The notes under the pieces: generated by a model
Told to the model about the DNA's origin: nothing
The model's input: the letters and a program-made list of their open reading frames with translations, nothing else
The model's database searches: none
From: CAZCAQ01 sp964496905
GTDB taxonomy: Bacteria > Patescibacteriota > WWE3 > UBA101185 > UBA10185
Assembly (NCBI GenBank): GCA_964496905.1
Contig: CAZCAQ010000012.1
Coordinates: 1 to 26,824 of the forward strand
DNA: 26,824 bases
Reading direction: 5' to 3'
Program-made: the position numbers and the translations under genes
In this document: positions 20,077 to 26,824 of the stretch, one piece after another
Position numbering within the stretch: position 1 is the stretch's first letter
Layout: each line of letters opens with the position of its first letter

Positions 20077-21938
20077 TTTTTTTCTTTAGCTGATTCAAGA
20101 ATTTGTTTCTTTTGTCTTTTTCGCTCAATGTAAATCACTACGGCAGCAATTGCGTATTGTATTAGAAGTATAAGTAACAGCACCCCAAGGACAACGTATA
20201 CTCTTTCTAAAACTCGAATAAACATATAATCTTCGTATGTGTTTCTATCTTTGCTTGTTATATCATCCAAATAAAGAACATTATCACCTTTTAAAAGGGC
20301 AAGTTCATCATCTTTTTTATGGTAGTAACTCTCTTCGTCTGCAGACAAAGCAGTTTCGGTAAATACAAGGCTATAACCATCTGAATGCTTTTTATATGAC
20401 GCTATTTTAGAGGGATCGTCTGGACTGTAGGTGACCCTAAACAGGTCTATGTCCCATGATTGTGGCCAGTCAGAGCTAGCGTTCATGGTTATGTGCTTTA
20501 GATCATGCCCTATGTAAGACCTTTGTGTATCACCCCATGTAACATCTACAGGTACCCACAAATAGTTTTGAATTGGTACTTCGTTCCAAGCATGGTAGTT
20601 TTCTTTATAATTTATAACAGGTTCAACAGCTGAGAAACCAAGTACAATTCTAGTTGGAATGCCTTGAGCTCTAAGTAGTCCAGATAGTAAAATTGAGTAT
20701 TCGCTGCATATTGCCTGTTTTGATTTAAGCACTTGTACTGCATTTTTAATATCAGTATCATAGCCATTTTCTATCAAGCTAAGCTTTGCGGTATCATAAT
20801 CAATTAAGTTCACCACATGTTTGTAATTTTCAAGTATGCGATCATACAAAAGGGGTTCTTTCATTTTTGAAGCCTCTTCCCTAATAGTCATGTTATTACT
20901 TAAGTAATATAGATTCGACTTTAGTTCATATGGATAAAATGTTTTTGCATCCGGCAAGTATTCTGCTAGGCTCGTTTTACTTAAGTCATTATTCAAAGTA
21001 CCGTCTTCCAAGTAATTGTATGGGTTCAGTGAAACCAATCCTGTTACATTAATATCTTTGGCTTTTAAATCCATTTCATAAACAATATATGTTTTGTCGT
21101 TATTAAACTTTGAAGTTGTGTATACCCAATCAGGCTTTGGTTCAATTTTCTCAATGTAAGTAAATTGGCCATTATTACCATGCAGCATGGGTAAAGTCAC
21201 ATAAACATAGCGAACATCACTTTTAATTGATGGGTCATTAGTTTCATCAGGGAGGCTAAGTTTTAAGTTAAAAAGGAAGTCATTTTGTATTCCAAGCTCA
21301 ACATATAGCCCCTGATCGTCAATAAAGGATCTAGCTCCATACGTGCGGGTACTTATTTCATCTTTTGCATCAGTTTCCACTTTCTCTGGTATTGGTGATG
21401 TGTAAAAAACTACTGCCTTACCATAAGCTCTAGAACTTGAAGGAGTTAGTAATTTAATTTGAGTATCTGTATCTGAGTAGTAAGTAGTTGACTGTGCACT
21501 TAGGTAAAGAGACGCAGTATTTGGCTTATCGTAGACCAAAGCATTAGATGTAAAAGATATATTAAAATTTTTAGGCAATGGTTTTTCAAACCGCAGGCTA
21601 AATTCTTTTGAGCCAAAGTTCATTGCTATTTCAAAATCGGTAACCTTTTTACCATCTACTAGAATGGAATCTCTTATTGGTTTAGAAAGTTGATCTGAAG
21701 TTAGTTTATCAAGGTATGGGGCATAAAAAGATATGGTGTTAGAATTCTGCGGATTATCAAACTCAAACGTATTTACAACTTTTATATCATTTGTATTTTT
21801 AGACATAAAATCAGTTTGTATATCTATAGATGCTTTTTTTAGTAAGAGTCTATTAGAAACTGATTGAGCATTAACATGTGCGATTAAAACAAAAAATAAT
21901 AAAAGCAAAAAAGTAGTAACTTTGGGTATTAAGTTCAC
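20067..21938 (-). CDS. Exported transglutaminase-like protein, 623 aa
   Basis: A signal peptide (residues 1-24, cleavage near VNAQS) leads into a long extracytoplasmic beta-rich region (25-340). A transglutaminase-like cysteine-protease domain (about 365-480) has C411 in KQAICSEYSILL, H449 in ENYHAWNEVP and D465 in WVPVDVTWGD. A C-terminal membrane helix (about 583-608) and a basic cytoplasmic tail (ERKRQKKQ) complete it. The topology is of an outside-facing enzyme anchored at the C-terminus; such domains hydrolyse or cross-link peptides. The target is unknown; a surface or pilus-protein role is possible. The start is a GTG, with TTTAAT ending 6 bases upstream and TTTACT 17 bases further, a leaderless arrangement. 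Confidence 0.92.
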   Translation of the reverse strand: MNLIPKVTTFLLLLFFVLIAHVNAQSVSNRLLLKKASIDIQTDFMSKNTNDIKVVNTFEFDNPQNSNTISFYAPYLDKLTSDQLSKPIRDSILVDGKKVTDFEIAMNFGSKEFSLRFEKPLPKNFNISFTSNALVYDKPNTASLYLSAQSTTYYSDTDTQIKLLTPSSSRAYGKAVVFYTSPIPEKVETDAKDEISTRTYGARSFIDDQGLYVELGIQNDFLFNLKLSLPDETNDPSIKSDVRYVYVTLPMLHGNNGQFTYIEKIEPKPDWVYTTSKFNNDKTYIVYEMDLKAKDINVTGLVSLNPYNYLEDGTLNNDLSKTSLAEYLPDAKTFYPYELKSNLYYLSNNMTIREEASKMKEPLLYDRILENYKHVVNLIDYDTAKLSLIENGYDTDIKNAVQVLKSKQAICSEYSILLSGLLRAQGIPTRIVLGFSAVEPVINYKENYHAWNEVPIQNYLWVPVDVTWGDTQRSYIGHDLKHITMNASSDWPQSWDIDLFRVTYSPDDPSKIASYKKHSDGYSLVFTETALSADEESYYHKKDDELALLKGDNVLYLDDITSKDRNTYEDYMFIRVLERVYVVLGVLLLILLIQYAIAAVVIYIERKRQKKQILESAKEKNHL

Positions 21939-21944
21939 TATACA

Positions 21945-21973
21945 ATTAAAACCTAGTCACATACTTAAGTAAA
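21945..21973 (-). promoter_or_regulatory. Promoter of the transglutaminase-like gene
   Basis: On the minus strand TTTACT, 17-base spacer, TTTAAT, then 6 bases to the GTG at 21938. Confidence 0.5.
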
Positions 21974-22029
21974 GGGCTATAAATAGTGCCTGCTTAATAG
22001 TTAGTGTCTGGTGAAAGGTCAAAGCAATA

Positions 22030-23214
22030 CTATCCAAAAATAACCAATTCCTGCTCTGCACGAGTTACTGCCGTATAAAGCCATCTGCGCCACATTTCGT
22101 CGTCCATTTGCTTAAAGCGTTCTTCAAACAAAACAACCTTTTTTGCCTGACTTCCCTGCGCCTTGTGTACAGTTAGGGCGTAACCAAAGTCAAACAAATC
22201 CATTTTTTGAGTTCGCACCGCACCCGCAATATTGTTTAGCGTTGTTTCGGTGTTAAATTGCTCAGCAGAAATAACTCCTCGATACGGATGCAGCTGTTCT
22301 CCAGCACCAGTTTCCATATTAATTTCGGCTAAATAGCTTTCATCATTATGTTTTTCCATACTTACTAGTTCTCCCAACATTCCGTTAAAAATTTGTTTTT
22401 TGTGATTGTTGCGTAGGCAAATAACACGATCACCGGGTAAAGGCACAGGTAGTTCAAAACCGAGGTTGCCTCTAATTGCAGTATTAATTTTTACGCGAGA
22501 ACTATTGTACCCACACAAAAAAAGTGTTTCGGGACTATAGCTTTGCAATTCTTCATCAACCAAGTAACCCGCTTCACTAAATTTATGCTTAACAACTTTT
22601 TCGCTAAACTGCTCATGAGGAATTTCGCCCTGTTCACGCGCTAAAATGGAAACTTTTATAATAGGATTGTTTTCGGCTTGACGATGAATTTTTTCAAGCC
22701 GGAGTTGAGGTGCATCCATTAAATTAAACTTACCGCTAATTGGCGGCAACTGCCCATGATCTCCTACCGCAACAACTGGAATTCCAAAATACAAGAGATC
22801 ATGCCAGATTTTTTCATCAACCATCGAGGCTTCATCAATGACAAGCAAGTCGTAAACTACATCTTTTGAATCTTTTAGCTCCCAACCAAGAACAACGCCG
22901 CGATCGTCTTCGATAGTGTCATAAATAAGCGAATGAATAGTGCCAATAAAATCCCCTTTTTGAAGCTGTTTTGTAGATGTAAGCTTGCTTTTTAAAACTT
23001 GAGTCGCTTTTCCCGTGTACGAAGCAAAAGCCACTTTTGTCGCTGAGTTTTGTTTGTACAACAAATGACGCAAATAGGCCAATAAGGTAGTTTTTCCTGT
23101 TCCAGCGTAGCCCCCTACTGTAATATAGTTTTTACCACTTTTGGTTTGAACAGTATTAAACCAGTCATAAAGGGTTAGTAATGTCTTTTTTTGATCGGGG
23201 GAAAGTTCGAGCAC
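22030..23214 (-). CDS. RecD/Dda-like SF1B DNA helicase, 394 aa
   Basis: Compact 5'-3' SF1B helicase. Motif I is GYAGTGKT (35-42), Ia FASYTGKA, motif II VIDEAS (125-130), motif III VGDHGQLPPI (150-159), motif IV region KIHRQ (175-179). The C-terminal UvrD_C_2 part has FGYALTVHKAQGSQ and motif VI YTAVTRAEQ near the end. At 394 residues it lacks the long N-terminal region of RecD2 and is closer in size to phage T4 Dda, so it may serve replication fork or recombination roles; no recB or recC is nearby. The GTG start is supported by TATAAT ending 6 bases upstream. It is divergent from the NAGPA gene with only 39 bases between start codons. Confidence 0.94.
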   Translation of the reverse strand: MLELSPDQKKTLLTLYDWFNTVQTKSGKNYITVGGYAGTGKTTLLAYLRHLLYKQNSATKVAFASYTGKATQVLKSKLTSTKQLQKGDFIGTIHSLIYDTIEDDRGVVLGWELKDSKDVVYDLLVIDEASMVDEKIWHDLLYFGIPVVAVGDHGQLPPISGKFNLMDAPQLRLEKIHRQAENNPIIKVSILAREQGEIPHEQFSEKVVKHKFSEAGYLVDEELQSYSPETLFLCGYNSSRVKINTAIRGNLGFELPVPLPGDRVICLRNNHKKQIFNGMLGELVSMEKHNDESYLAEINMETGAGEQLHPYRGVISAEQFNTETTLNNIAGAVRTQKMDLFDFGYALTVHKAQGSQAKKVVLFEERFKQMDDEMWRRWLYTAVTRAEQELVIFG

Positions 23215-23220
23215 TAATGC

Positions 23221-23226
23221 ATTATA
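23221..23226 (-). promoter_or_regulatory. -10 box of the helicase gene at 23214
   Basis: TATAAT on the minus strand, 6 bases before the GTG at 23214. It lies within the likely -35 region of the divergent gene. Confidence 0.6.
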
Positions 23227-23241
23227 GTACTAAATCTTTGA

Positions 23242-23247
23242 TAGAAT
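23242..23247 (+). promoter_or_regulatory. -10 box of the NAGPA-domain gene
   Basis: TAGAAT, 6 bases before the GTG at 23254. Overlapping divergent promoter arrangement. Confidence 0.5.
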
Positions 23248-23253
23248 AATAGC

Positions 23254-24465
23254 GTGACCCTGCCCAAAACGCTTGCCAAAACATTTGCAGCCGCAATTAT
23301 ACTTTTTTGCTTAATTTTAGGCGTTTTAACTTATACCAACGCAAAAAGGACTCAACAGCTTTCAAGTCAAATTGCGGAACTTTCGCAAAAACAAGCAAAA
23401 TCCGACGCTTTTAGTAAAAACTTCGAAATTGAGCTGTATCAAGACCAACTTCAAATTCAGCAAAAAATGGCTTTAGAAACAAAAACTGCCGAATTAGAAG
23501 AATTACTTAAAAACCAAGAGGCAACCGAAAGTTCAGAGGCAAAGGCAATTTCTACCATTTTAGCGCTTGTTGAGAGCTACAACGCAAAAGTAACGCGAAA
23601 CCTTGGTGTAAAGCTAAAAGTGGAAAATCAAGAAAAAAACCTAGATGACTGGAGCAAGCAACTTTTTGCCAAAAACTTTGCTGACATAGAAAAAGCTATA
23701 ACTGCTGAAAACTTAAAACTAGATGAGGAGCATAAAAAGTATTTGGCATCACTTCCTCCACCTGCTCCATCTGGACAAGGATACAGCTACACAACAATTC
23801 AAACCGAAAAAGGCTCGCATGGAGTTCACTTAATTAAAGTTCCTCTTTCAAGTGTAAAAGTTAAAACAGTTTCGGCCGCAAGTAGCGATTGCAAAAACAA
23901 CTGCCCCACCAAAAGCTTAGCCGATTATGTTCGCGAAAACGGAGGCTATGCTGGAATGAATGACACCTACTTTTGCCCTCCAGATTACGGCGAATGCGGA
24001 AGCAAAACCAACAGCTTTGACTACGCTTTATACGATTCACAAGATGGCAAATGGCTCAACAAAAAGGCTTTAACATGGGGAGATACTGGCCTAATGACTT
24101 TTAGCGGAAGTTCGGCAAAGTTTTATAAAAGATCTTCAGAATACGGGGGCGGGGGCGTCAGCGCAGGAATTTCAAATTACCCATCGTTATTAAGAGGTGG
24201 GGAGATTGCTATTGATAATGGCATTTTAACTGCATATCAAAAAATTAAAGGTTCACGCGATGCAATTGGAGTTGGCGGTAGTAATTTGTACTTAGCAATA
24301 ATTTACAACGCAACTATGGAAGAGGCTGCGTATGCGATGCGAGCACTGGGCGCGAAGGATGCTCTAAACCTAGACGCAGGGGGAAGTTCCGCAATGTACA
24401 TAAACGGCGGTTATGCAGTTGGTCCAGGTAGGAGTTTACCAAATGCGATTGTGCTGACAAAGTAA
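23254..24465 (+). CDS. NAGPA (phosphodiester glycosidase) domain exported protein, 403 aa
   Basis: The first 30 residues hold one hydrophobic anchor (about 10-27). A Gln/Lys/Glu-rich coiled coil follows (about 32-80) with a helical continuation to about 165 and a PPPAPSG hinge. The C-terminal domain (about 178-403) is of the phosphodiester glycosidase/NAGPA type: a VKTVSAAS strand, the GGYAGMNDTYF motif, a Cys-rich insert (C211, C215, C243 and C248 region), and the family hallmark NLDAGGSSAMYI near the end. Related enzymes hydrolyse sugar-phosphodiester links; in bacteria several are linked to exopolysaccharide or cell-wall sugars. It probably acts outside the cell at the envelope. GTG start, leaderless. 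Confidence 0.92.
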   Translation: MTLPKTLAKTFAAAIILFCLILGVLTYTNAKRTQQLSSQIAELSQKQAKSDAFSKNFEIELYQDQLQIQQKMALETKTAELEELLKNQEATESSEAKAISTILALVESYNAKVTRNLGVKLKVENQEKNLDDWSKQLFAKNFADIEKAITAENLKLDEEHKKYLASLPPPAPSGQGYSYTTIQTEKGSHGVHLIKVPLSSVKVKTVSAASSDCKNNCPTKSLADYVRENGGYAGMNDTYFCPPDYGECGSKTNSFDYALYDSQDGKWLNKKALTWGDTGLMTFSGSSAKFYKRSSEYGGGGVSAGISNYPSLLRGGEIAIDNGILTAYQKIKGSRDAIGVGGSNLYLAIIYNATMEEAAYAMRALGAKDALNLDAGGSSAMYINGGYAVGPGRSLPNAIVLTK

Positions 24466-24517
24466 AGTTAAATGCCTAACTCGCCGTTTTTATAAATCAC
24501 AAGCTCTTTGCCATTTT

Positions 24518-25255
24518 TTAGTTCCCTACAAATTTGGCGATAAAATTTTGTAAAATCTTAAGGGCATGAGGTGTTTCACGTAAATCAGCGGTTAATTCTT
24601 GCAAAGTTTTGCCAGATTGCTCAACATATCCTGGGTAAAGTGTATATCTATAAGCCACCTCATCTGGAGTAAGTTCAGGGTGAAATTGGACTCCATATAT
24701 ATTTTGTTTATATTTAAACATTTGTACCGGACATCTTTCGCTTTGGGCTAATACCACATAGTGGGGAAGCTGTGGATTATAAATTACACTATTTTTATGA
24801 CCTTCAATAGCTTGAAAAGTATGCGGAATTTCAACTAGAGTTGGGTCTGTGGAATTATTTTCAGAGAGTGAAATTTTAAACAATCCCATTTCAGCCATAT
24901 CGTCGTTCATTTCTACTCTGTGGCCAATTTTATAAGACAAAAGCTGATGTCCAAAACAAACACCAAAAGTTGGAAAGTCAGTGTCCAGAACATATTTAAA
25001 TAGATTTTGAGTATTTGCTAAACCTTTGTTTAAATTCTCAACCGGATGCGATAAATTGTATTGACCAGATCCACCTATTAACAAGGCGTCATACGAAGAA
25101 AGTATTTGACTAGAGTCTGTAAAAGTATCAGTAATTGCATTTAGGGTATGCAGACGGGTGTCGTCCATACCAAGTGCAGTCTTGAAACAAGAATATTCGT
25201 GCTCAGTAGAAACATCATCACGAAATTGTAATAAAAGCACTTTTCCCGTTGTCAT
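24518..25255 (-). CDS. Class I glutamine amidotransferase, 245 aa
   Basis: Stand-alone GATase1 domain with the full catalytic triad: nucleophile C100 in FGVCFGHQLL, and H192/E194 in GVQFHPE. Oxyanion strand LLIGGSGQYN (58-67). It resembles the GuaA-like GMP synthase amidotransferase subunit family, including the small uncharacterised members that act as gamma-glutamyl hydrolases or amidases, but no synthetase partner is encoded nearby. It hydrolyses glutamine or a gamma-glutamyl substrate; the acceptor is unknown. TTGAAA/TAAAAT promoter on the minus strand with the -10 ending 6 bases before the ATG. Confidence 0.93.
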   Translation of the reverse strand: MTTGKVLLLQFRDDVSTEHEYSCFKTALGMDDTRLHTLNAITDTFTDSSQILSSYDALLIGGSGQYNLSHPVENLNKGLANTQNLFKYVLDTDFPTFGVCFGHQLLSYKIGHRVEMNDDMAEMGLFKISLSENNSTDPTLVEIPHTFQAIEGHKNSVIYNPQLPHYVVLAQSERCPVQMFKYKQNIYGVQFHPELTPDEVAYRYTLYPGYVEQSGKTLQELTADLRETPHALKILQNFIAKFVGN

Positions 25256-25261
25256 GGGCTT

Positions 25262-25289
25262 ATTTTATCAGTATTTTATGGCATTTCAA
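25262..25289 (-). promoter_or_regulatory. Promoter of the amidotransferase gene
   Basis: On the minus strand TTGAAA, 16-base spacer, TAAAAT, then 6 bases to the ATG at 25255. Confidence 0.65.
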
Positions 25290-25310
25290 TGGAAACTGAT
25301 GGATTTAATG

Positions 25311-25463
25311 CTAAAAACAACAACCGTCTTTTAGCCCACAGTTTGAGCAAATTGCCTTAGTTGAACCTTTTATGTGTTGCATTGTTGGGTAGTCACAATT
25401 GGGGCAATTACTGGTATTTTTACTATTTTGAGTATTTATTAAGAGATAAGTGTTTTGAGTCAC
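25311..25463 (-). CDS. 50-residue zinc-ribbon mini-protein
   Basis: Starts with GTG at 25463 and stops TAG at 25311. Two CxxC knuckles, C20-PN-C23 and C39-SN-C42 with a following Gly, form a minimal zinc ribbon; a third Cys pair, C48-C49, is at the very C-terminus. A TATAAT lies 8 bases upstream. From the -10 through the first five codons (VTQNT) it parallels the 47-residue Cys-tailed gene at 98-241 (MTQDT). Transcribed divergently from tRNA-Lys. Function is unknown; a nucleic-acid or metal-trafficking role would be speculative. Too short for routine gene calling but convincing by motif. Confidence 0.75.
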   Translation of the reverse strand: MTQNTYLLINTQNSKNTSNCPNCDYPTMQHIKGSTKAICSNCGLKDGCCF

Positions 25464-25471
25464 TAAGCAAA

Positions 25472-25477
25472 ATTATA
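25472..25477 (-). promoter_or_regulatory. -10 box of the zinc-ribbon mini-gene
   Basis: TATAAT on the minus strand, 8 bases before the GTG at 25463. Confidence 0.55.
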
Positions 25478-25558
25478 GAACGAAATAGCAAATTGTTGTA
25501 CAATGGCGTAGTTTACCGTTAGGTAAGCCAAATGCCCAAAAACAGCCCGTTTGGTGAC

Positions 25559-25633
25559 GGGGGCGTAGCTCAGTGGTAGAGCACCTGGCTTTTAACCAGG
25601 GTGTCGTGGGTTCGATACCCACCGCCCTCACCA
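25559..25633 (+). tRNA. trnK: tRNA-Lys (anticodon UUU)
   Basis: Complete cloverleaf with encoded CCA at 25631-25633. Acceptor GGGGGCG/CGCCCTC (one G-T wobble), D-arm GCTCAGTGGTAGAGC, anticodon stem CCTGG/CCAGG with loop CTTTTAA, T-arm GTGGGTTCGATACCCAC. Anticodon TTT reads AAA/AAG. A TACAAT box lies at 25499-25504. No tRNA-tag repeats follow it, unlike tRNA-Glu. Confidence 0.97.
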
Positions 25634-25665
25634 AGTAATTTATGACCTTCTATTTACTTCTGTAG

Positions 25666-25671
25666 TAATAT
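25666..25671 (+). promoter_or_regulatory. -10 box of the 25678 gene
   Basis: TAATAT, 6 bases before the ATG. A weak TGACCT lies 17 bases further upstream. Confidence 0.5.
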
Positions 25672-25677
25672 TAATGT

Positions 25678-26349
25678 ATGGTACAAGCTACTAGATTCCC
25701 GCTCGATATAAACGCCGTAGATGGATATAGAGAATCTGACATCGATCTATCAAACCTGAGCGAAATAAGCTACGGCACCGAGGGTAAAAAAGGTTATGTC
25801 GATGTCCATTTAACAAAAGCGGAAAAACTAAGGTATGCAGGATCTTATGTACGTAGGGAATTCAGCAATGAAGGAGATGCATATCGGTACACAATGAAAG
25901 CTATGGACTTAAAGAAAATTGGGTTGCCAATTACTCCGACAGTGCGACTTTTAGCTGATGAGTATAGTAAACCTGCAGTACTAATCACCGACCTTAGTGA
26001 AGGAGGCAAGTATAAAGTCTGGTCTATGAATAACAGGGTAGAAGAATTGGATGGATTCAGGTTAACACCTGATGATCTAGAAAATATAGGCCTTCAACTG
26101 GATAAAATCGGTAAGTTGGCAGCCGAAAATTACTACTATTTAAATACCGATGCATATTTCCTAGTTGAACAAGAAAGCGGCGTGCCAAAAGTGTATGTGG
26201 GTGATTTAGGTATAGGGGTGGTAAAAGACGATACAAAGCCCGTTGAGCTTGCAATGGAACTTAATAACAGATCACTTAACAGATTTTACGACTTGATCGA
26301 AGCAGGTACGCGTGAAAATCAAGCAGTTGAAACAATTGCAACTATGTAA
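25678..26349 (+). CDS. Unknown protein with degenerate kinase-like features, 223 aa
   Basis: No family named with certainty. The layout recalls the protein-kinase/aminoglycoside-phosphotransferase fold: a helix AYRYTMKAMDLKK, a strand with G-LPITPTVRLL (82-92), a hinge-like KPAVLITDLSEGG (98-110), a long helix (132-151), YYYLNTDAYFLV at 152-163 in the catalytic-loop position, and VYVGDLGIG (172-180) in the DFG position with D176. The usual HxD...N catalytic loop is not recognisable and there is no Gly-rich loop, so it would be a pseudokinase or a minimal relative. Leaderless start. It is close behind tRNA-Lys but separately promoted. An unrelated fold remains possible. Confidence 0.75.
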   Translation: MVQATRFPLDINAVDGYRESDIDLSNLSEISYGTEGKKGYVDVHLTKAEKLRYAGSYVRREFSNEGDAYRYTMKAMDLKKIGLPITPTVRLLADEYSKPAVLITDLSEGGKYKVWSMNNRVEELDGFRLTPDDLENIGLQLDKIGKLAAENYYYLNTDAYFLVEQESGVPKVYVGDLGIGVVKDDTKPVELAMELNNRSLNRFYDLIEAGTRENQAVETIATM

Positions 26350-26458
26350 AATCCCACCAGATTTCCTACTATATATCTTCTCATTATCTGCCCTAATACT
26401 TCAATAGTGAACAAATTCATCTATAGTCATAATTTGTAGATATTATGCTCCAAACAGA

Positions 26459-26464
26459 TATAAT
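26459..26464 (+). promoter_or_regulatory. -10 box of the Nudix gene
   Basis: Consensus TATAAT, 6 bases before the ATG at 26471. The preceding intergenic stretch 26350-26458 shows nothing else. Confidence 0.6.
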
Positions 26465-26470
26465 CTAGAT

Positions 26471-26824
26471 ATGAACGAAGACATATTTCACCTAGGCATA
26501 AAAGCCATAATACAAAACACAGAAGGCAAAATACTGCTTCTCAAGGCAAATAAAGCATTAATTAAAGAATTTAAAGGCGATGCTTATTGGGACATACCAG
26601 GAGGTAGAATCCAAAAGGGAAATTCACCAGAGGAAACGCTAAAACGGGAAATTGCAGAAGAGACTGGAATTTCAACCATTACAGACATAAAACCAGCTAA
26701 AATGGTACTCTCTAACCTACGAATTCCAGTAGGAGAAACTAATGTTGGATTGGTTCTTGCGGTGTATTCGTGCAAAATTCCAGATGATTCAAAAATAACA
26801 TTAAGCAATGAACATACTGAATAC
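26471..26824 (+). CDS. Nudix hydrolase, N-terminal 118 residues (runs off the window)
   Basis: Partial gene: 118 codons without a stop before the window ends. The Nudix box spans residues 45-67, GRIQKGNSPEE then TLKREIAEETGI, with R59, E60, E63 and E64 for Mg2+ binding and catalysis. The first conserved Glu of the box (consensus G-x5-E) is Asn (N51), a change outside the core metal ligands. The preceding WDIPGG is typical. Nudix enzymes hydrolyse nucleoside diphosphates linked to another group; the substrate cannot be told. Leaderless start with TATAAT 6 bases upstream. Confidence 0.93.
   Translation, partial: MNEDIFHLGIKAIIQNTEGKILLLKANKALIKEFKGDAYWDIPGGRIQKGNSPEETLKREIAEETGISTITDIKPAKMVLSNLRIPVGETNVGLVLAVYSCKIPDDSKITLSNEHTEY

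Noticed and set aside
24466..24540. Coding-looking stretch in another frame just past the amidotransferase stop (reads as a lysine-rich tail ending GELGI)
   Set aside because: It could mark a frameshift near the gene's 3' end, but the amidotransferase already ends at the usual place for its family and the stretch has no start of its own.

Overview
The window is about 26.8 kb of compact, AT-rich bacterial chromosome. It carries three tRNA genes, about 26 protein genes, one strong candidate structured RNA and an unusual tRNA-derived repeat array. No phage, transposase, CRISPR or rRNA genes are visible. Three features suggest a Candidate Phyla Radiation (Patescibacteria) genome, perhaps Microgenomates- or WWE3-like: the gene mix (VanW-type wall protein, NAGPA-type exported protein, stand-alone receiver plus sensor-less kinase, many small single-pass membrane proteins of unknown function), the tight spacing and the very short transcription leaders. 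This placement is inference. TAA, TAG and TGA all end genes, so the standard bacterial code fits.

Layout. 1-2.6 kb: tRNA-Gln(CUG), a 47-residue Cys-rich mini-protein, an unknown 188-residue protein, a membrane-anchored protein, and a GC-rich exported protein with its own promoter, Shine-Dalgarno and terminator. 2.7-5.5 kb: NYN-domain RNase overlapping a VanW-family gene, then a small convergent membrane protein. 5.6-6.2 kb: tRNA-Glu(CUC) followed by three structured units of about 140 bp, each ending in an exact copy of the last 18 bases of the tRNA. 6.3-11.3 kb: a three-gene minus-strand operon with an HrpA-like DEAH RNA helicase core, a 723-residue protein that looks like a detached and rebuilt HrpA C-terminal region, and an unknown leading gene. 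11.3-15 kb: a lipoprotein cassette, a DUF2207-like/PLDc_N membrane pair, a HEVLGH metalloprotease and a GIY-YIG nuclease. 15.06-15.33 kb: an orphan structured RNA with a strong promoter and terminator. 15.4-20 kb: receiver and histidine kinase, an unknown helical protein, M20 dipeptidase, coiled-coil protein, DNPH1-like hydrolase and a VTT/DedA membrane protein. 20-26.8 kb: exported transglutaminase-like protein, RecD/Dda-like helicase, NAGPA-domain protein, class I glutamine amidotransferase, zinc-ribbon mini-protein, tRNA-Lys(UUU), degenerate kinase-fold protein and a truncated Nudix hydrolase.

The clearest global signal concerns gene starts. Most transcription units have a TATAAT-like box ending exactly 6 (sometimes 7) bases before the ATG or GTG, so their mRNAs should be leaderless. 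A minority (1820, 11672, 18863 and genes inside operons) instead have a real Shine-Dalgarno. The best candidates for something undescribed are the tRNA-Glu tag array and the structured RNA at 15.1 kb. Coordinates and motifs were read by hand from the sequence; family names rest on motif recognition without any database search.
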